Shown: positions 26,860-36,013 of the stretch, in pieces
Layout of the letters: each line of letters begins with the position of its first letter
How positions within the stretch are numbered: position 1 is the stretch's first letter
DNA from: Sedimentitalea nanhaiensis DSM 24252
GTDB taxonomy: Bacteria; Pseudomonadota; Alphaproteobacteria; Rhodobacterales; Rhodobacteraceae
Reading direction: 5' to 3'
Length of the DNA stretch: 64,000 nucleotides
Assembly: GCF_000473225.1 (NCBI RefSeq)
Contig: NZ_KI421509.1
Location: forward strand, 3,366,868-3,430,867
Program-made: the position numbers and the translations under genes
The notes under the pieces: model-generated
Told to the model about the DNA's origin: nothing
The model's input: only the letters and a program-made list of their open reading frames with translations
Database searches by the model: none

Positions 26860-29709
26860 ATGTCGTTCACGCCAACTGACTATCTGCCTTATGATTTCGC
26901 CAATCGCCGCCACATCGGCCCGTCGCAAGAAGAGATGGCGGCGATGCTGGAGACCGTGGGGGCCGAGAGCCTGACGGCGCTGATCGACGACACCGTCCCG
27001 GCCGCCATCCGGCAGCATGCACCGCTGGATTTCGGCAAAGCCAAGTCCGAGCGCGAACTGCTGCATCATGTGCGTCTGACGGCGGCCAAGAACAAGGTCC
27101 TGACCAGCCTTATCGGGCAAGGGTATTACGGCACGGTGACGCCGCCCGCGATCCAGCGCAACATTCTGGAGAATCCGGCCTGGTACACCGCCTATACGCC
27201 CTATCAGCCCGAGATCAGCCAGGGCCGGCTGGAGGCGCTGCTGAACTATCAGACCATGGTCAGCGACCTGACCGGGCTGGAGATTGCCAATGCGTCGCTG
27301 TTGGATGAATCCACCGCCTGTGCTGAGGCGATGACCATGGCGCAGCGGCTGGCCAAATCCAAGGCCAAGGCGTTCTTTGTCGACCGGGATTGTCATCCGC
27401 AGAACATAGCCGTGATTCAGACCCGTGCCGCGCCGTTGGGCATCGAGGTGATTGTGGGCAATCCGGACAAGATGGAGGCCGACAAGGTTTTTGGTGCGCT
27501 GTTTCAATACCCCGGAACCTATGGCCATGTGCGCGATTTCACCGATCAGATTTCCGCCCTGCACGCGGCGCAGGCCATCGGCATCGTTGCCGCCGACCCG
27601 CTGGCCCTGACGCTGTTGAAAGAGCCGGGCGAGATGGGTGCGGACATTGCCGTGGGCAGCACCCAGCGGTTTGGCGTGCCATTGGGATATGGCGGCCCGC
27701 ACGCGGCCTATATGGCGACCAAGGCGGGCCATGCGCGCGCCATGCCGGGCCGATTGGTCGGCGTGTCGGTGGACAGTCACGGCAACCGCGCCTATCGCCT
27801 GTCGCTGCAGACCCGCGAGCAGCATATTCGCCGCGAGAAGGCCACCAGCAATGTGTGCACCGCGCAGGCGTTGTTGGCGGTTATGGCGTCGATGTATGCG
27901 GTGTTCCACGGCCCCAAGGGGTTGAAAGCCATCGCGCAGCGCATTCATCGCAAGACCGTGCGCCTGGCCAACGGGCTGGAGGCGGCGGGGTTCAAGGTAG
28001 ATCCCAAGGTGTTCTTTGATACGATCACGGTGGATGTCGGCCCGTTGCAGGCGGCGGTGCTGAAATCGGCAGTGGATGAGGGGATCAACCTGCGCCGTGT
28101 CGGCGAGCATCGTGTTGGCATCAGCCTGGACGAATGCACCCGCCCGGAGAATGTCGAATCGGTCTGGCGGGCCTTTGGCATTTTCAAAAAGGATGACGTG
28201 TTTGATGCGCAATATCGCGTACCCGAAGATTTGCACCGTCAGACCGATTATCTGACCCATCCGATTTTCCACATGAACCGGGCCGAAACCGAGATGATGC
28301 GCTATATGCGCCGGTTGGCGGATCGCGATCTGGCGCTGGACCGGGCGATGATCCCGCTGGGCAGTTGCACGATGAAGCTGAATTCGGCCGCCGAAATGAT
28401 GCCGGTCAGCTGGCGCGAGTTTTCGCGGTTGCATCCGTTCTGCCCTGCCGATCAGGCCCGGGGGTATGGCGAGTTGATCGCGGATCTGTCGGCCAAGCTG
28501 TGCCAGATCACCGGCTATGACGCGATTTCGATGCAGCCCAATTCCGGCGCGCAGGGGGAATATGCCGGGTTGCTGACGATCTCGGCCTGGCATCGTGCCA
28601 ACGGGCAGGGGCATCGCAACATCTGCCTGATTCCGGTCAGCGCCCATGGCACCAACCCGGCCAGCGCCAATATGGTCGGCTGGAAGGTGGTGCCGGTCAA
28701 GACGGCGGCCAATGGCGATATCGATCTGGACGATTTCCGCGCCAAGGCGGAAAAGCACAGCGACAATCTGGCCGGCTGCATGATCACCTATCCCAGCACC
28801 CATGGTGTGTTCGAGGAAACCGTGACCGATATTACCGCGATCACCCATCAGCATGGTGGGCAGGTCTATATCGACGGGGCCAATATGAACGCCATGGTCG
28901 GGTTGTCGAGGCCCGGTGATCTGGGCGGGGACGTGAGCCATCTGAATCTGCACAAGACGTTCTGCATTCCGCATGGTGGCGGCGGTCCCGGCATGGGTCC
29001 AATCGGCGTCAAGGCGCATCTGGAGCCGCATTTGCCGGGCCACCCGGAAACCGGGGGCACCGAAGGTCCGGTGTCGGCGGCGCCGTTCGGTTCGCCCTCG
29101 ATCCTGCCGATCAGCTGGGCCTATTGCCTGTTGATGGGCGGCGAGGGGCTGACCCAGGCGACGCGGGTGGCGATCCTGAACGCCAATTACATCGCCAGGC
29201 GGCTGGAGGGCGCGTTTGAGGTGCTGTATCGCGGCAAGACCGGGCGGGTGGCGCATGAGTGTATCATCGATACCCGCCCCTTTGCCGACAGCGCCGGCGT
29301 CACGGTGGATGACATCGCCAAGCGGCTGATGGATTGCGGGTTTCACGCCCCCACGATGAGCTTTCCGGTGCCGGGGACGCTGATGATCGAGCCGACCGAA
29401 AGCGAGACCAAGGCCGAACTGGACCGGTTCTGTGATGCGATGCTGGCGATCCGGGGCGAGATTGCCGATATCGAAGAGGGCCGGATCGACAAGGACAACA
29501 ACCCGCTGAAGAACGCGCCGCACACGATGGAGGATCTGGTGCGCGATTGGGACCGTCCCTATTCGCGTGAACAGGGCTGTTTTCCGCCGGGAGCCTTTCG
29601 GGTCGATAAATACTGGCCGCCGGTCAACCGGGTCGACAATGTCTATGGTGACCGCAATCTGATCTGTTCCTGCCCGCCGATGGAGGAATACGCCGAGGCG
29701 GCAGAATAA
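26860..29709 (+). CDS. gcvP: Glycine dehydrogenase (decarboxylating), P protein
   Basis: 949 residues, the fused single-chain P protein of proteobacteria (two homologous aminotransferase-fold halves). It decarboxylates glycine on PLP and loads H protein. The N-terminal [18 protein letters not shown], the PLP-lysine block [20 protein letters not shown] in the C-terminal half and [20 protein letters not shown] are diagnostic. ATG at 26860 follows GGGAGACATGG. 103 bases separate it from gcvH. The L protein gene is not in this window. Confidence 0.97.
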   Translation: MSFTPTDYLPYDFANRRHIGPSQEEMAAMLETVGAESLTALIDDTVPAAIRQHAPLDFGKAKSERELLHHVRLTAAKNKVLTSLIGQGYYGTVTPPAIQRNILENPAWYTAYTPYQPEISQGRLEALLNYQTMVSDLTGLEIANASLLDESTACAEAMTMAQRLAKSKAKAFFVDRDCHPQNIAVIQTRAAPLGIEVIVGNPDKMEADKVFGALFQYPGTYGHVRDFTDQISALHAAQAIGIVAADPLALTLLKEPGEMGADIAVGSTQRFGVPLGYGGPHAAYMATKAGHARAMPGRLVGVSVDSHGNRAYRLSLQTREQHIRREKATSNVCTAQALLAVMASMYAVFHGPKGLKAIAQRIHRKTVRLANGLEAAGFKVDPKVFFDTITVDVGPLQAAVLKSAVDEGINLRRVGEHRVGISLDECTRPENVESVWRAFGIFKKDDVFDAQYRVPEDLHRQTDYLTHPIFHMNRAETEMMRYMRRLADRDLALDRAMIPLGSCTMKLNSAAEMMPVSWREFSRLHPFCPADQARGYGELIADLSAKLCQITGYDAISMQPNSGAQGEYAGLLTISAWHRANGQGHRNICLIPVSAHGTNPASANMVGWKVVPVKTAANGDIDLDDFRAKAEKHSDNLAGCMITYPSTHGVFEETVTDITAITHQHGGQVYIDGANMNAMVGLSRPGDLGGDVSHLNLHKTFCIPHGGGGPGMGPIGVKAHLEPHLPGHPETGGTEGPVSAAPFGSPSILPISWAYCLLMGGEGLTQATRVAILNANYIARRLEGAFEVLYRGKTGRVAHECIIDTRPFADSAGVTVDDIAKRLMDCGFHAPTMSFPVPGTLMIEPTESETKAELDRFCDAMLAIRGEIADIEEGRIDKDNNPLKNAPHTMEDLVRDWDRPYSREQGCFPPGAFRVDKYWPPVNRVDNVYGDRNLICSCPPMEEYAEAAE

Positions 29710-29729
29710 CGGTCGGCGGATCGGCTGGG

Positions 29730-29758
29730 GCAAGGCGGGGCATCTGGTCCCGCCTTGC
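29730..29758 (+). terminator. Terminator of the glycine cleavage operon
   Basis: A perfect 10-bp stem GCAAGGCGGG/CCCGCCTTGC with a 9-base loop, 21 bases after the gcvP stop. Only two T follow, so termination may need Rho or be leaky. Confidence 0.55.
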
Positions 29759-29944
29759 TTGCGATCGGGGTGAACGGGAACCGCAACCGGCAAGGGGCGG
29801 GGTGCGTGTCGCCCCGGTCGGCGATGTGTCCGGCAGATATCGGCCATAAGACCAGGCAAAGGTTGCCAGCTTGCAATGCGTCGATTACGCTCAATCGGTA
29901 CGTGCGACAGAATTTTTTGTACGATAGCAAGAGGATTGAAGCCA

Positions 29945-30124
29945 ATGAAACTCCCGTTTTCCGCCCTGACCGCCGCCGCCCTGACGCTGGCCGCCTGCGC
30001 CCAGCCCGAGCCAGTCCCGGTCTATGTGCAACCGACATTTGACAAGGCCGGCAACGCAAGCTGTACGGCAGGCTATCAGCTGGCAACCACCGAGACCGGC
30101 GCAACCGTCTGCGCGCCGATCTGA
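29945..30124 (+). CDS. Small lipoprotein
   Basis: 59 residues. MKLPFSALTAAALTLAAC is a lipoprotein signal with lipobox LAAC, giving a mature peptide of about 42 residues with two further cysteines (ASCTAGY and TVCAPI), likely disulfide-bonded in the periplasm. Asp is absent at +2 (Ala follows Cys), so outer-membrane sorting is expected under the E. coli rule. No family is recognised, although small lipoproteins with this C…C layout are common in Rhodobacterales. Alternative upstream ATG at 29876 would bury the signal peptide. Confidence 0.7.
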   Translation: MKLPFSALTAAALTLAACAQPEPVPVYVQPTFDKAGNASCTAGYQLATTETGATVCAPI

Positions 30125-30245
30125 AGCGTTTCGACGTTGACCAGGGGCATCGCCTTTTTGGGCGGTGCCGGACTGGTCCGTCGCGACCTTGAAAACCTCT
30201 GCGATGCTGCGGCCCGGCCTCGCTCTCTGCGGGGCGGGGCCTAGG

Positions 30246-30372
30246 GTGTATGTGGCCAAGCTGGATGCCGAGATGTCCGCCGCCCATGCAAAGGGCACCG
30301 CGCCGAAAAACCGGGACGATCGGTACTGATATGCGGGGCGCGACGGCAAGATGGCGCTGATCGCCCGGAGCC
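30246..30372 (+). pseudogene. Possible gene remnant
   Basis: In one frame the stretch from 30246 reads VYVAKLDAEMSAAHAKGTAP, KNRDDRY, a TGA at 30327, then YAGRDGKMALIARSR in the same frame. The amino-acid composition looks protein-like on both sides of the stop, but there is no start signal and no recognised family. The region also contains an imperfect GC hairpin at about 30209–30240. Could equally be chance. Confidence 0.2.
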
Positions 30373-30376
30373 GGAT

Positions 30377-31144
30377 TCAGCCGAACGGGGATTGCGGATA
30401 GCGCACCGCGGCCAGATAGAGTCCATGCGGCGGGCAGACCGGACCGCAGGCGGCGCGGTCGCGGGCCCGCAGGGCCGCTCCCACGTCATCAGGCGACCAG
30501 GCACCGGCACCGACCCGTTCCAGGGTTCCGACAAAGCTGCGCACCTGGTTGTGCAGGAACGACCGGGCGCGCACGTGAAAATGCACTTCGGGTCCGGAAA
30601 ACCCGTCGACCGCCTGTACGCGCAACTCATCCAGTGTCTTGAGCGGGCTGGCAGCCTGACAGATTGACGAGCGGAAGGTGGTGAAATCGTGCCGCCCGAT
30701 CAATTGATCGGCCCCGGCCTGCATGGCCGCGACGTTCAGCGTGCGGTTGATCCGCCAGACTTGTCCGGCTTCGTGGGTCGCCGGGGCGCGGCGCATCAGG
30801 ATGCGAAACAAATATTGCCGCTCGACTGCCGAGAAACGCGCGTGCCAGCTGTCGTCCACCTGCGCACAGGCGACGATGGCAACGGGGGCGGGTTTCAGAT
30901 GGTGGTTCAGCGCTTCGGACAAGCGAAACGGATCCCAGTCGCGGGCCATGTCACACTGGGCTACCTGACCCAGTGCATGCACCCCGGCATCTGTGCGCCC
31001 GGCGGCGGCAATGGTATGGGCGCGCGGCTCCAGCCGGGCCAGAGCGGCCTCGATCGCCCCCTGAACCGACGGCAGCTCTTTCTGCTTTTGCCAGCCGGAA
31101 AAAGGGGCACCTTGATATTCGACTTTCAGCGCGTAGCGGGGCAT
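30377..31144 (-). CDS. truA: tRNA pseudouridine(38-40) synthase
   Basis: 255 residues. It isomerises uridines 38–40 in the anticodon stem of many tRNAs. The catalytic aspartate is D52 in [31 protein letters not shown] is the second TruA block and [12 protein letters not shown] the C-terminal one. ATG at 31144 ([12 protein letters not shown]) matches the family start; the open frame continues 102 codons upstream without similarity. Divergent from the ycjX operon across 97 bases. Confidence 0.96.
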   Translation of the reverse strand: MPRYALKVEYQGAPFSGWQKQKELPSVQGAIEAALARLEPRAHTIAAAGRTDAGVHALGQVAQCDMARDWDPFRLSEALNHHLKPAPVAIVACAQVDDSWHARFSAVERQYLFRILMRRAPATHEAGQVWRINRTLNVAAMQAGADQLIGRHDFTTFRSSICQAASPLKTLDELRVQAVDGFSGPEVHFHVRARSFLHNQVRSFVGTLERVGAGAWSPDDVGAALRARDRAACGPVCPPHGLYLAAVRYPQSPFG

Positions 31145-31241
31145 GGCCGCGCTGCTATCCTGTGTGTCGCGCAACGGCAAGGCTGGTATCGCGCGCGGGT
31201 GCGAACTATCTTGGGGCAAACAATTTGGGCAGGGCACGGGT

Positions 31242-32657
31242 TTGGTCATTTCATCCCTGGCGGACGGGCTGGTTCGGGGGTTCGAAACCGTCGGCGACAG
31301 TATCAACGAAACACTGTTCGAGCCGGTGATCCGGCTGGGGGTGACCGGGCTGGCGCGCTCGGGCAAGACGGTATTCATCACCTCGCTGGTGGCCAACCTG
31401 ATGGACCGGGGCCGCATGCCGGGGCTGGTGGCCGCCCAGGAGGAGCGCATCGAGGCGGCGTTTTTGCAGCCGCAGCCCGACGATACGGTGCCGCGATTCG
31501 ACTATGAAACCCACCTTGGGGCGCTGACCGCGCGCAGCCCGCACTGGCCTGACAGCACGCGCGCGATTTCCGAACTGCGCCTGTCGTTGCGGGTGCGGCC
31601 CACGGGGATGTTGGCCGGGTTGCAGGGGCCGCGCACGGTGCATCTGGATATCGTCGATTATCCCGGCGAATGGCTGCTGGATCTGGCATTGCTTGAAAAA
31701 TCCTATGGGCAGTGGTCCGAAGAAACCCTGACCCGAATTACCGATCGGGACACGGCGGCGGAGTTCGTCGCGCGGGCGCAGGCCGAAGACAGCGCCCAGG
31801 CGCTGGAGGAGACCCGCGCGCAGGCGCTGGCCAAGGCGTTCACCGCCTATCTGAACGCCGCGCGGGACGCCGGGTTCTATGACTGCACACCGGGGCGGTT
31901 CCTGCTGCCGGGCGATCTGGCGGGATCGCCGGTTCTGACCTTTGCGCCGCTGCCGCCCGAATCGGGCGCGCCGCGCCGGTCGCTGTGGCGCGAGATGGAG
32001 CGGCGGTTCGAGGCCTACAAGGCGCAGGTGGTCAAACCCTTTTTCCGCGATCATTTCTCGCGCATCGACCGGCAGGTGGTGTTGGTCGATGCGTTGGGTG
32101 CAATCCACAAGGGACCGCAGGCGGTCGAGGATATGCGCGGGGCCATGGCCGACATCCTGTCCGCCTTTCGCCCCGGAACCAATGCGTTTCTGACCCGTCT
32201 GCTGTTGGGCCGGCGGGTCGAGAAAATACTGTTCGCCGCCACCAAGGCGGATCATCTGCACCATCTTCAACATGGCCGGTTGACAGCGATCATCGAGGCG
32301 CTGATCCGTGAGGCGCGCGACCGGGCCAGCTTTGCCGGGGCCGAGACCGCCGCCATGGCCATCGCGTCGTTGCGGGCCACGACAGAAGAGACCCGAAGCC
32401 ACGATGGGCGCGACTTGAATTGTGTGCGCGGAACGCTGCTTGAGACCGGCAAGACTGCGGCGTTTTACCCCGGCGCGCTGCCCGACGATCCGGCGCGATT
32501 GCTGGGTCCGGCGCGTGCGGGGGCCGATGCATGGCTGGATGCGGAGTACCAGGTGATGAATTTCGCGCCCGCGCAACTGAGCCTGAAACCCGGAGACGGG
32601 CCGCCGCATATCCGGCTGGACCGGGCGGCGCAATTTCTGATCGGCGATCGGCTGTGA
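31242..32657 (+). CDS. ycjX: YcjX-family P-loop protein (DUF463)
   Basis: 471 residues if it starts at the TTG at 31242, which puts the Walker A motif [14 protein letters not shown] about 35 residues in, as in E. coli YcjX; the only in-frame ATG (31143) overlaps the divergent truA start. [20 protein letters not shown] holds the switch/Walker B region and [19 protein letters not shown] and [12 protein letters not shown] (a TKAD guanine-type motif) follow. YcjX is a dynamin-like stress GTPase family of the Psp regulon in enterics. Here it heads ycjX–GNAT–ycjF, coupled by a GTGA overlap. Confidence 0.9.
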   Translation: MVISSLADGLVRGFETVGDSINETLFEPVIRLGVTGLARSGKTVFITSLVANLMDRGRMPGLVAAQEERIEAAFLQPQPDDTVPRFDYETHLGALTARSPHWPDSTRAISELRLSLRVRPTGMLAGLQGPRTVHLDIVDYPGEWLLDLALLEKSYGQWSEETLTRITDRDTAAEFVARAQAEDSAQALEETRAQALAKAFTAYLNAARDAGFYDCTPGRFLLPGDLAGSPVLTFAPLPPESGAPRRSLWREMERRFEAYKAQVVKPFFRDHFSRIDRQVVLVDALGAIHKGPQAVEDMRGAMADILSAFRPGTNAFLTRLLLGRRVEKILFAATKADHLHHLQHGRLTAIIEALIREARDRASFAGAETAAMAIASLRATTEETRSHDGRDLNCVRGTLLETGKTAAFYPGALPDDPARLLGPARAGADAWLDAEYQVMNFAPAQLSLKPGDGPPHIRLDRAAQFLIGDRL

Positions 32658-33103
32658 CCGTGGTTCTGCGCGCGGCGCGGCCCCTGGACGCGGGCGCAAC
32701 GGGCGAGATCCTTTGGCGGTACCTGCGTGAAACCGGGTGGATGCCCAATCTGTATTCAGGGGCGCAAACCATCGCCTTTTGCGGCAAGATGATCGACCGG
32801 GGATGGGTGACAGTGGCAGAGGCCGACGGGCGGATCGTTGGCTTTCTGGCGCGCGATGGCCAGGAGATCTGTGCGCTGTATCTGAACCGTGCGGTCTGGG
32901 GAAAGGGGATTGCCCGCCTGCTGTTGGACGATGCCAAAAGCCAGGCGCGCGCGCTGCGCCTGCGCAGTTTTGAGGCCAACGCCCGCGCGAATCGCTTTTA
33001 TCGGCGGGCCGGATTTGTCGAGGTCGCGCGCTGCGACGGCCGCGACAACGCCGAAAACCTGCCCGATATCACCTATGTTTGGCCAAAGGAGGCTGCCCGA
33101 TGA
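32654..33103 (+). CDS. GNAT family N-acetyltransferase
   Basis: 149 residues from a GTG overlapping the ycjX stop (GTGA). ALYLNRAVWGKGIARLLLDD carries the acetyl-CoA pyrophosphate loop (R/Q-x-x-G-x-G/A), and LRSFEANARANRFYRRAGFV is the C-terminal GNAT block. Substrate unknown. Its stop overlaps the ycjF ATG by four bases, so it is translated between the two partner genes of the Psp-like pair; an acetyltransferase in this place is a recurrent Rhodobacterales arrangement as far as I know, but untested. Confidence 0.87.
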   Translation: MTVVLRAARPLDAGATGEILWRYLRETGWMPNLYSGAQTIAFCGKMIDRGWVTVAEADGRIVGFLARDGQEICALYLNRAVWGKGIARLLLDDAKSQARALRLRSFEANARANRFYRRAGFVEVARCDGRDNAENLPDITYVWPKEAAR

Positions 33104-34095
33104 CCCAGGGCCCGGTTCTGATCGATCTGGACGACGATACCCCGCCGGTTCCGGTGGCCGACGCCCCTCCGGTGCCGGACATCGAAGCGCCCACCGGGCA
33201 GGCGATGCAGATGGCCGCCCGCGTCGCCGCGCGCCGCCCCTCGCGGCTGGCGCGGTGGTTCTGGGGGCTGGCGGCGTCGCTGGTTGGGGCGATGATTTCG
33301 GTTGCGGCATGGGATTTTGCCGCCGGGATGGTGGATCGTGCGCCGGTTCTGGGCTGGATCGTCACCGGTCTGATCGCGGCGCTGCTGTTGGTGCTGGCGG
33401 TGATCGCGCTGCGCGAGATGGCGGCGATTTTCCGTCTGGGGCGGATCGACAGCCTGCACCGCGCCGCAGATGCGGCCTTGGCGGATCGGGATCTGGCGCA
33501 AGCCCGTGCGCTGACCGACCGGTTGATCGCGTTCTATGCCGGGCGCGATGACACGCGATGGGGGCGGCAACGGCTGGCCGAGCGTATGGGCGAGCAGTTC
33601 GATGCCGTCGCCCTGTTGCAATTGGCAGAAGACGAGCTGTTGGCGCCGCTGGATGCTGCCGCCAGCCGCGAGGTCGAGGCCGCGGCCCGTCAGGTTGCAA
33701 CCGTCACCGCACTGGTGCCGCTGGCGCTGGCCGACGTGGCGACGGCCCTGGCCGCCAATCTGCGGATGATCCGGCGGGTGGCCGAGATCTATGGCGGGCG
33801 TTCGGGGCTGATCGGCGGGTGGCGTCTGACCCGTGCGGTGTTCACCCATCTGGTGGCAACGGGGGCTGTGGCCGTCGGGGACGATCTGCTGGAACCGGTG
33901 CTGGGGGGGTCGATCCTGTCCAAGCTGTCGCGCCGGTTCGGCGAGGGGCTGGTCAATGGTGCGCTGTCGGCCCGGGTGGGCGTGGCGGCGATGGAGGTCT
34001 GCCGACCCCTGCCATTCAGCCGCAACCGCCGCCCTTCGGTGCGTGGCATCATCGGAAGAGCCCTGAGCGGGGTGTTCGGCACAAAATCCGCCTGA
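33100..34095 (+). CDS. ycjF: YcjF/TIGR01620-family membrane protein (DUF697)
   Basis: 331 residues. Two membrane helices at about 62–82 and 90–112 (LVGAMISVAAWDFAAGMV and LGWIVTGLIAALLLVLAVIA) follow a Pro/Asp-rich cytoplasmic start; the C-terminal DUF697 domain contains TALVPLALADVATALAANLR and MIRRVAEIYGGRSG…. It pairs with YcjX in many proteobacteria and in enterics belongs to the phage-shock regulon; no pspA is in the window. AAAGGAGG precedes the ATG at ideal spacing. Confidence 0.9.
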   Translation: MTQGPVLIDLDDDTPPVPVADAPPVPDIEAPTGQAMQMAARVAARRPSRLARWFWGLAASLVGAMISVAAWDFAAGMVDRAPVLGWIVTGLIAALLLVLAVIALREMAAIFRLGRIDSLHRAADAALADRDLAQARALTDRLIAFYAGRDDTRWGRQRLAERMGEQFDAVALLQLAEDELLAPLDAAASREVEAAARQVATVTALVPLALADVATALAANLRMIRRVAEIYGGRSGLIGGWRLTRAVFTHLVATGAVAVGDDLLEPVLGGSILSKLSRRFGEGLVNGALSARVGVAAMEVCRPLPFSRNRRPSVRGIIGRALSGVFGTKSA

Positions 34096-34174
34096 ATACC
34101 GCCGTGGTTGCGCGTCTGGCATTTAGAACATCAAAAAGATGTGATAGGGTGGCCGACGAATGGGGGGCAGGAAG

Positions 34175-35006
34175 ATGCCGGATACATCCCAAGTGGCCGC
34201 GCATTACAGCAGCGGCGGACTGCTGGAGCGGATTAAGGACGGGTTGGCACGATCGGGTGTTCATCCCCCCCCTGAATCTGGACACTCTGGCGTTGTTTGA
34301 TGAGTTTCACATCGGGGGACGCCAGGCCACCAAAGCCTTTGTGAAAAATCTGCGGATTAATGCCAGCAGCCGGGTGCTGGATCTGGGCTGCGGTCTGGGT
34401 GGCCCCGCGCGTTACATCGCGGGAGCGACGGGGGCGCGGGTGGCGGGGGTGGATTTGTCCGCCGAATTTATCGAAACCGGACGCGAGTTGACCGGCATGG
34501 CCCTGATGGTGGATCTGGTCGATCTGCGGCAGGGGGACATTATGGACCTGCCGTTTCAGGAGGCGCGATTCGACGTCGCCTATATGATTCATGTGGGGAT
34601 GAATATCGGCGACAAGGAGGCACTGTTCGCCGAGGTCGCGCGGGTGCTCAAGCCCGGCGGACAGTTCGGTGTCTATGATGTGATGGCAATGCACGAGAAT
34701 CCGGTGGTCTTTCCGGTACCATGGGCGTCCAAACCCGAACACAGCGCGCTGGCATCGCGGCAAACCTATCGCGAAGCCTTGGACTCCGCCGGTTTCAAGA
34801 TCGTATCCGAAACCGACCGGAGCGAGGCAGCCCAGGCCTTTTTTGTCCGCCTGGCGGCAGCGCAGGCGGCGGCCGGGGGGGCTCCGCCATTGGGGCAGCA
34901 TCTGGTTATGGGCGAGGATTTCCCGGCCAAACGCGCGAACCTGGTCGCGGCGCTGGACGCGGGGCACATAGCCCCGATTGAGATCATCGCCTGTTTGCCT
35001 GAGTAG
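34175..35006 (+). pseudogene. Class I SAM-dependent methyltransferase, frameshifted at a C8 tract
   Basis: From ATG 34175 the frame reads MPDTSQVAAHYSSGGLLERI and KDGLARSGVHP, then runs out of frame at eight consecutive C (34265–34272). With seven C it would join LNLDTLALFDEFHIGGRQAT and the methyltransferase core, where VLDLGCGLGGPARYIA is motif I and DLPFQEARFDVAY motif IV. The N-terminal part is exactly the helical lead-in usual for this family, so the two pieces are one gene of about 276 residues. Possible causes: true frameshift, sequencing error in a homopolymer, slippage-based switching, or programmed shift. Substrate unknown. The codon use of both pieces looks intact. Confidence 0.8.
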
Positions 35007-35083
35007 GGGGCGGTTGATCTGGCGCAAGGCGGCTGCGGCAGCTGTCAATCACTCTGGTTCTGTCAGGAACGAGAGGGCCAGCC

Positions 35084-35800
35084 ATGCCGGAACACGGGCA
35101 CAGCCAGCAGGAAATTGCCGCGCGCATCAATGCGCCCCAGGGGCGGGGCGTGTTGCGCGACCTGGTTTACGGCGCGATTGACGGATCGGTGACCACATTT
35201 GCCATCGTTGCCGGGGTGGCCGGGGCGGGGCTGTCGCCGTTTGTCATCGTTGCGCTGGGGCTGGCCAATGTGCTGGCGGACGGGTTTTCCATGGCGGCGG
35301 GCAACTATTCCGGCACCAAGGCCGAACAGGACAACATCCGCCGCATCCGTGCCGTCGAGGAACGCCACATCGCCCGTTATCCCGAGGGCGAGCGCCGCGA
35401 GGTGGTCGAGATACTGGCGCAAAAGGGTCTGAGCGGTCAGGTGTTGCAGGACGCGGCCCGCGCGATCACCGCCGACAAGGAAAACTGGATCGGTCTGATG
35501 CTGGAAGGCGAGTACGGGCTGGGCGGCATCGATCCGAACCCGATACGCGCGGCGCTGGCGACCTTTGGTGCGTTTCTGGTGGCGGGGATGATCCCGCTGC
35601 TGCCGTTCCTGTTGGCGCTGCCAGAGGCGTTCACCCTGTCCGCAGGTATGACGCTGGGGGTGTTTTTCGCCATCGGCGCCGCAAAGAGCCGCTGGTCGCT
35701 GGCGCCCTGGTGGCGCTCGGGGCTGGAAACCCTGACGATCGGAGGGATTGCGGCCGCCATCGCCTATGGGGTGGGCACCCTGTTTCAGGCCGTGCCCTAG
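35084..35800 (+). CDS. VIT1/CCC1-family metal transporter
   Basis: 238 residues, about five membrane helices. DLVYGAIDGSVTTFAIVAGV and LADGFSMAAGNYSGTKAEQD are the signature motifs of the CCC1/VIT1 family (iron/manganese), with metal-binding acidic residues in the helical loop EERHIARYPEGERREVVEIL. Eukaryotic members load Fe/Mn into vacuoles; bacterial members export Fe/Mn from the cytoplasm. AACGAGAGGGCC precedes the ATG. No Fur or manganese operator is obvious upstream. Confidence 0.88.
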   Translation: MPEHGHSQQEIAARINAPQGRGVLRDLVYGAIDGSVTTFAIVAGVAGAGLSPFVIVALGLANVLADGFSMAAGNYSGTKAEQDNIRRIRAVEERHIARYPEGERREVVEILAQKGLSGQVLQDAARAITADKENWIGLMLEGEYGLGGIDPNPIRAALATFGAFLVAGMIPLLPFLLALPEAFTLSAGMTLGVFFAIGAAKSRWSLAPWWRSGLETLTIGGIAAAIAYGVGTLFQAVP

Positions 35801-35839
35801 CGTCGGTTCGGCGCGTTTTCCCCTGCGGGAATGCGCCAC

Positions 35840-35868
35840 TTTACCCCGGCCACACACGCGCCTATAAC
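35840..35868 (+). promoter_or_regulatory. Predicted promoter of the ileS leader
   Basis: TTTACC (35840–35845), 17 bases, TATAAC (35863–35868). A start about seven bases downstream would fall at 35875–35876, on the ATG of the leader ORF, predicting a leaderless or nearly leaderless transcript. Confidence 0.6.
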
Positions 35869-35875
35869 CGCGCGC

Positions 35876-35926
35876 ATGAGCCGTTTCAGTCTCAGCATTA
35901 TTCGAATTATCTCCCCGGCGCTCTGA
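35876..35926 (+). CDS. Isoleucine-rich leader peptide upstream of ileS
   Basis: A 16-codon ORF encoding MSRFSLSIIRIISPAL, with four Ile codons (ATT ATT CGA ATT ATC) among five consecutive codons. It lies 88 bases before ileS. Ile codons in a short ORF directly upstream of the isoleucyl-tRNA synthetase gene are what a charging sensor would need: uncharged tRNA-Ile would stall ribosomes there. The stop codon sits inside the 5' arm of a strong hairpin (35914–35941). The ATG coincides with the predicted transcription start, recalling the leaderless trpL of Sinorhizobium meliloti. No protein homology is claimed. Confidence 0.65.
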   Translation: MSRFSLSIIRIISPAL

Positions 35927-35941
35927 CCTTCAGACGCCGGG
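35914..35941 (+). promoter_or_regulatory. Hairpin overlapping the leader stop, ileS attenuator candidate
   Basis: CCCGGCGCTCTGA (35914–35926), loop CCT, TCAGACGCCGGG (35930–35941): twelve pairs with one bulged C. A ribosome that finishes the leader would cover the 5' arm, whereas one stalled at Ile codons 8–12 would sit just before it. The sequence after the hairpin (CAAAGGTGTTTG) is not a clean U-tract, so Rho-independent termination is uncertain; a structure switch controlling ileS translation is the alternative. Confidence 0.5.
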
Positions 35942-36013
35942 CAAAGGTGTTTGAGCCATCGCACCGACCGCTTGCTGCAATTTCCGACACGACAGATCCA
36001 AAGGACGCCCCAC

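Noticed and set aside
26746-29859. A minus-strand open frame of 1037 codons opposite gcvP
   Set aside because: Composition is Arg/His/Gln-rich without motifs; gcvP on the plus strand explains the region.
31143-31241. ATG 31143 as ycjX start
   Set aside because: It overlaps the divergent truA start, adds 33 residues without family similarity and lacks a ribosome site.
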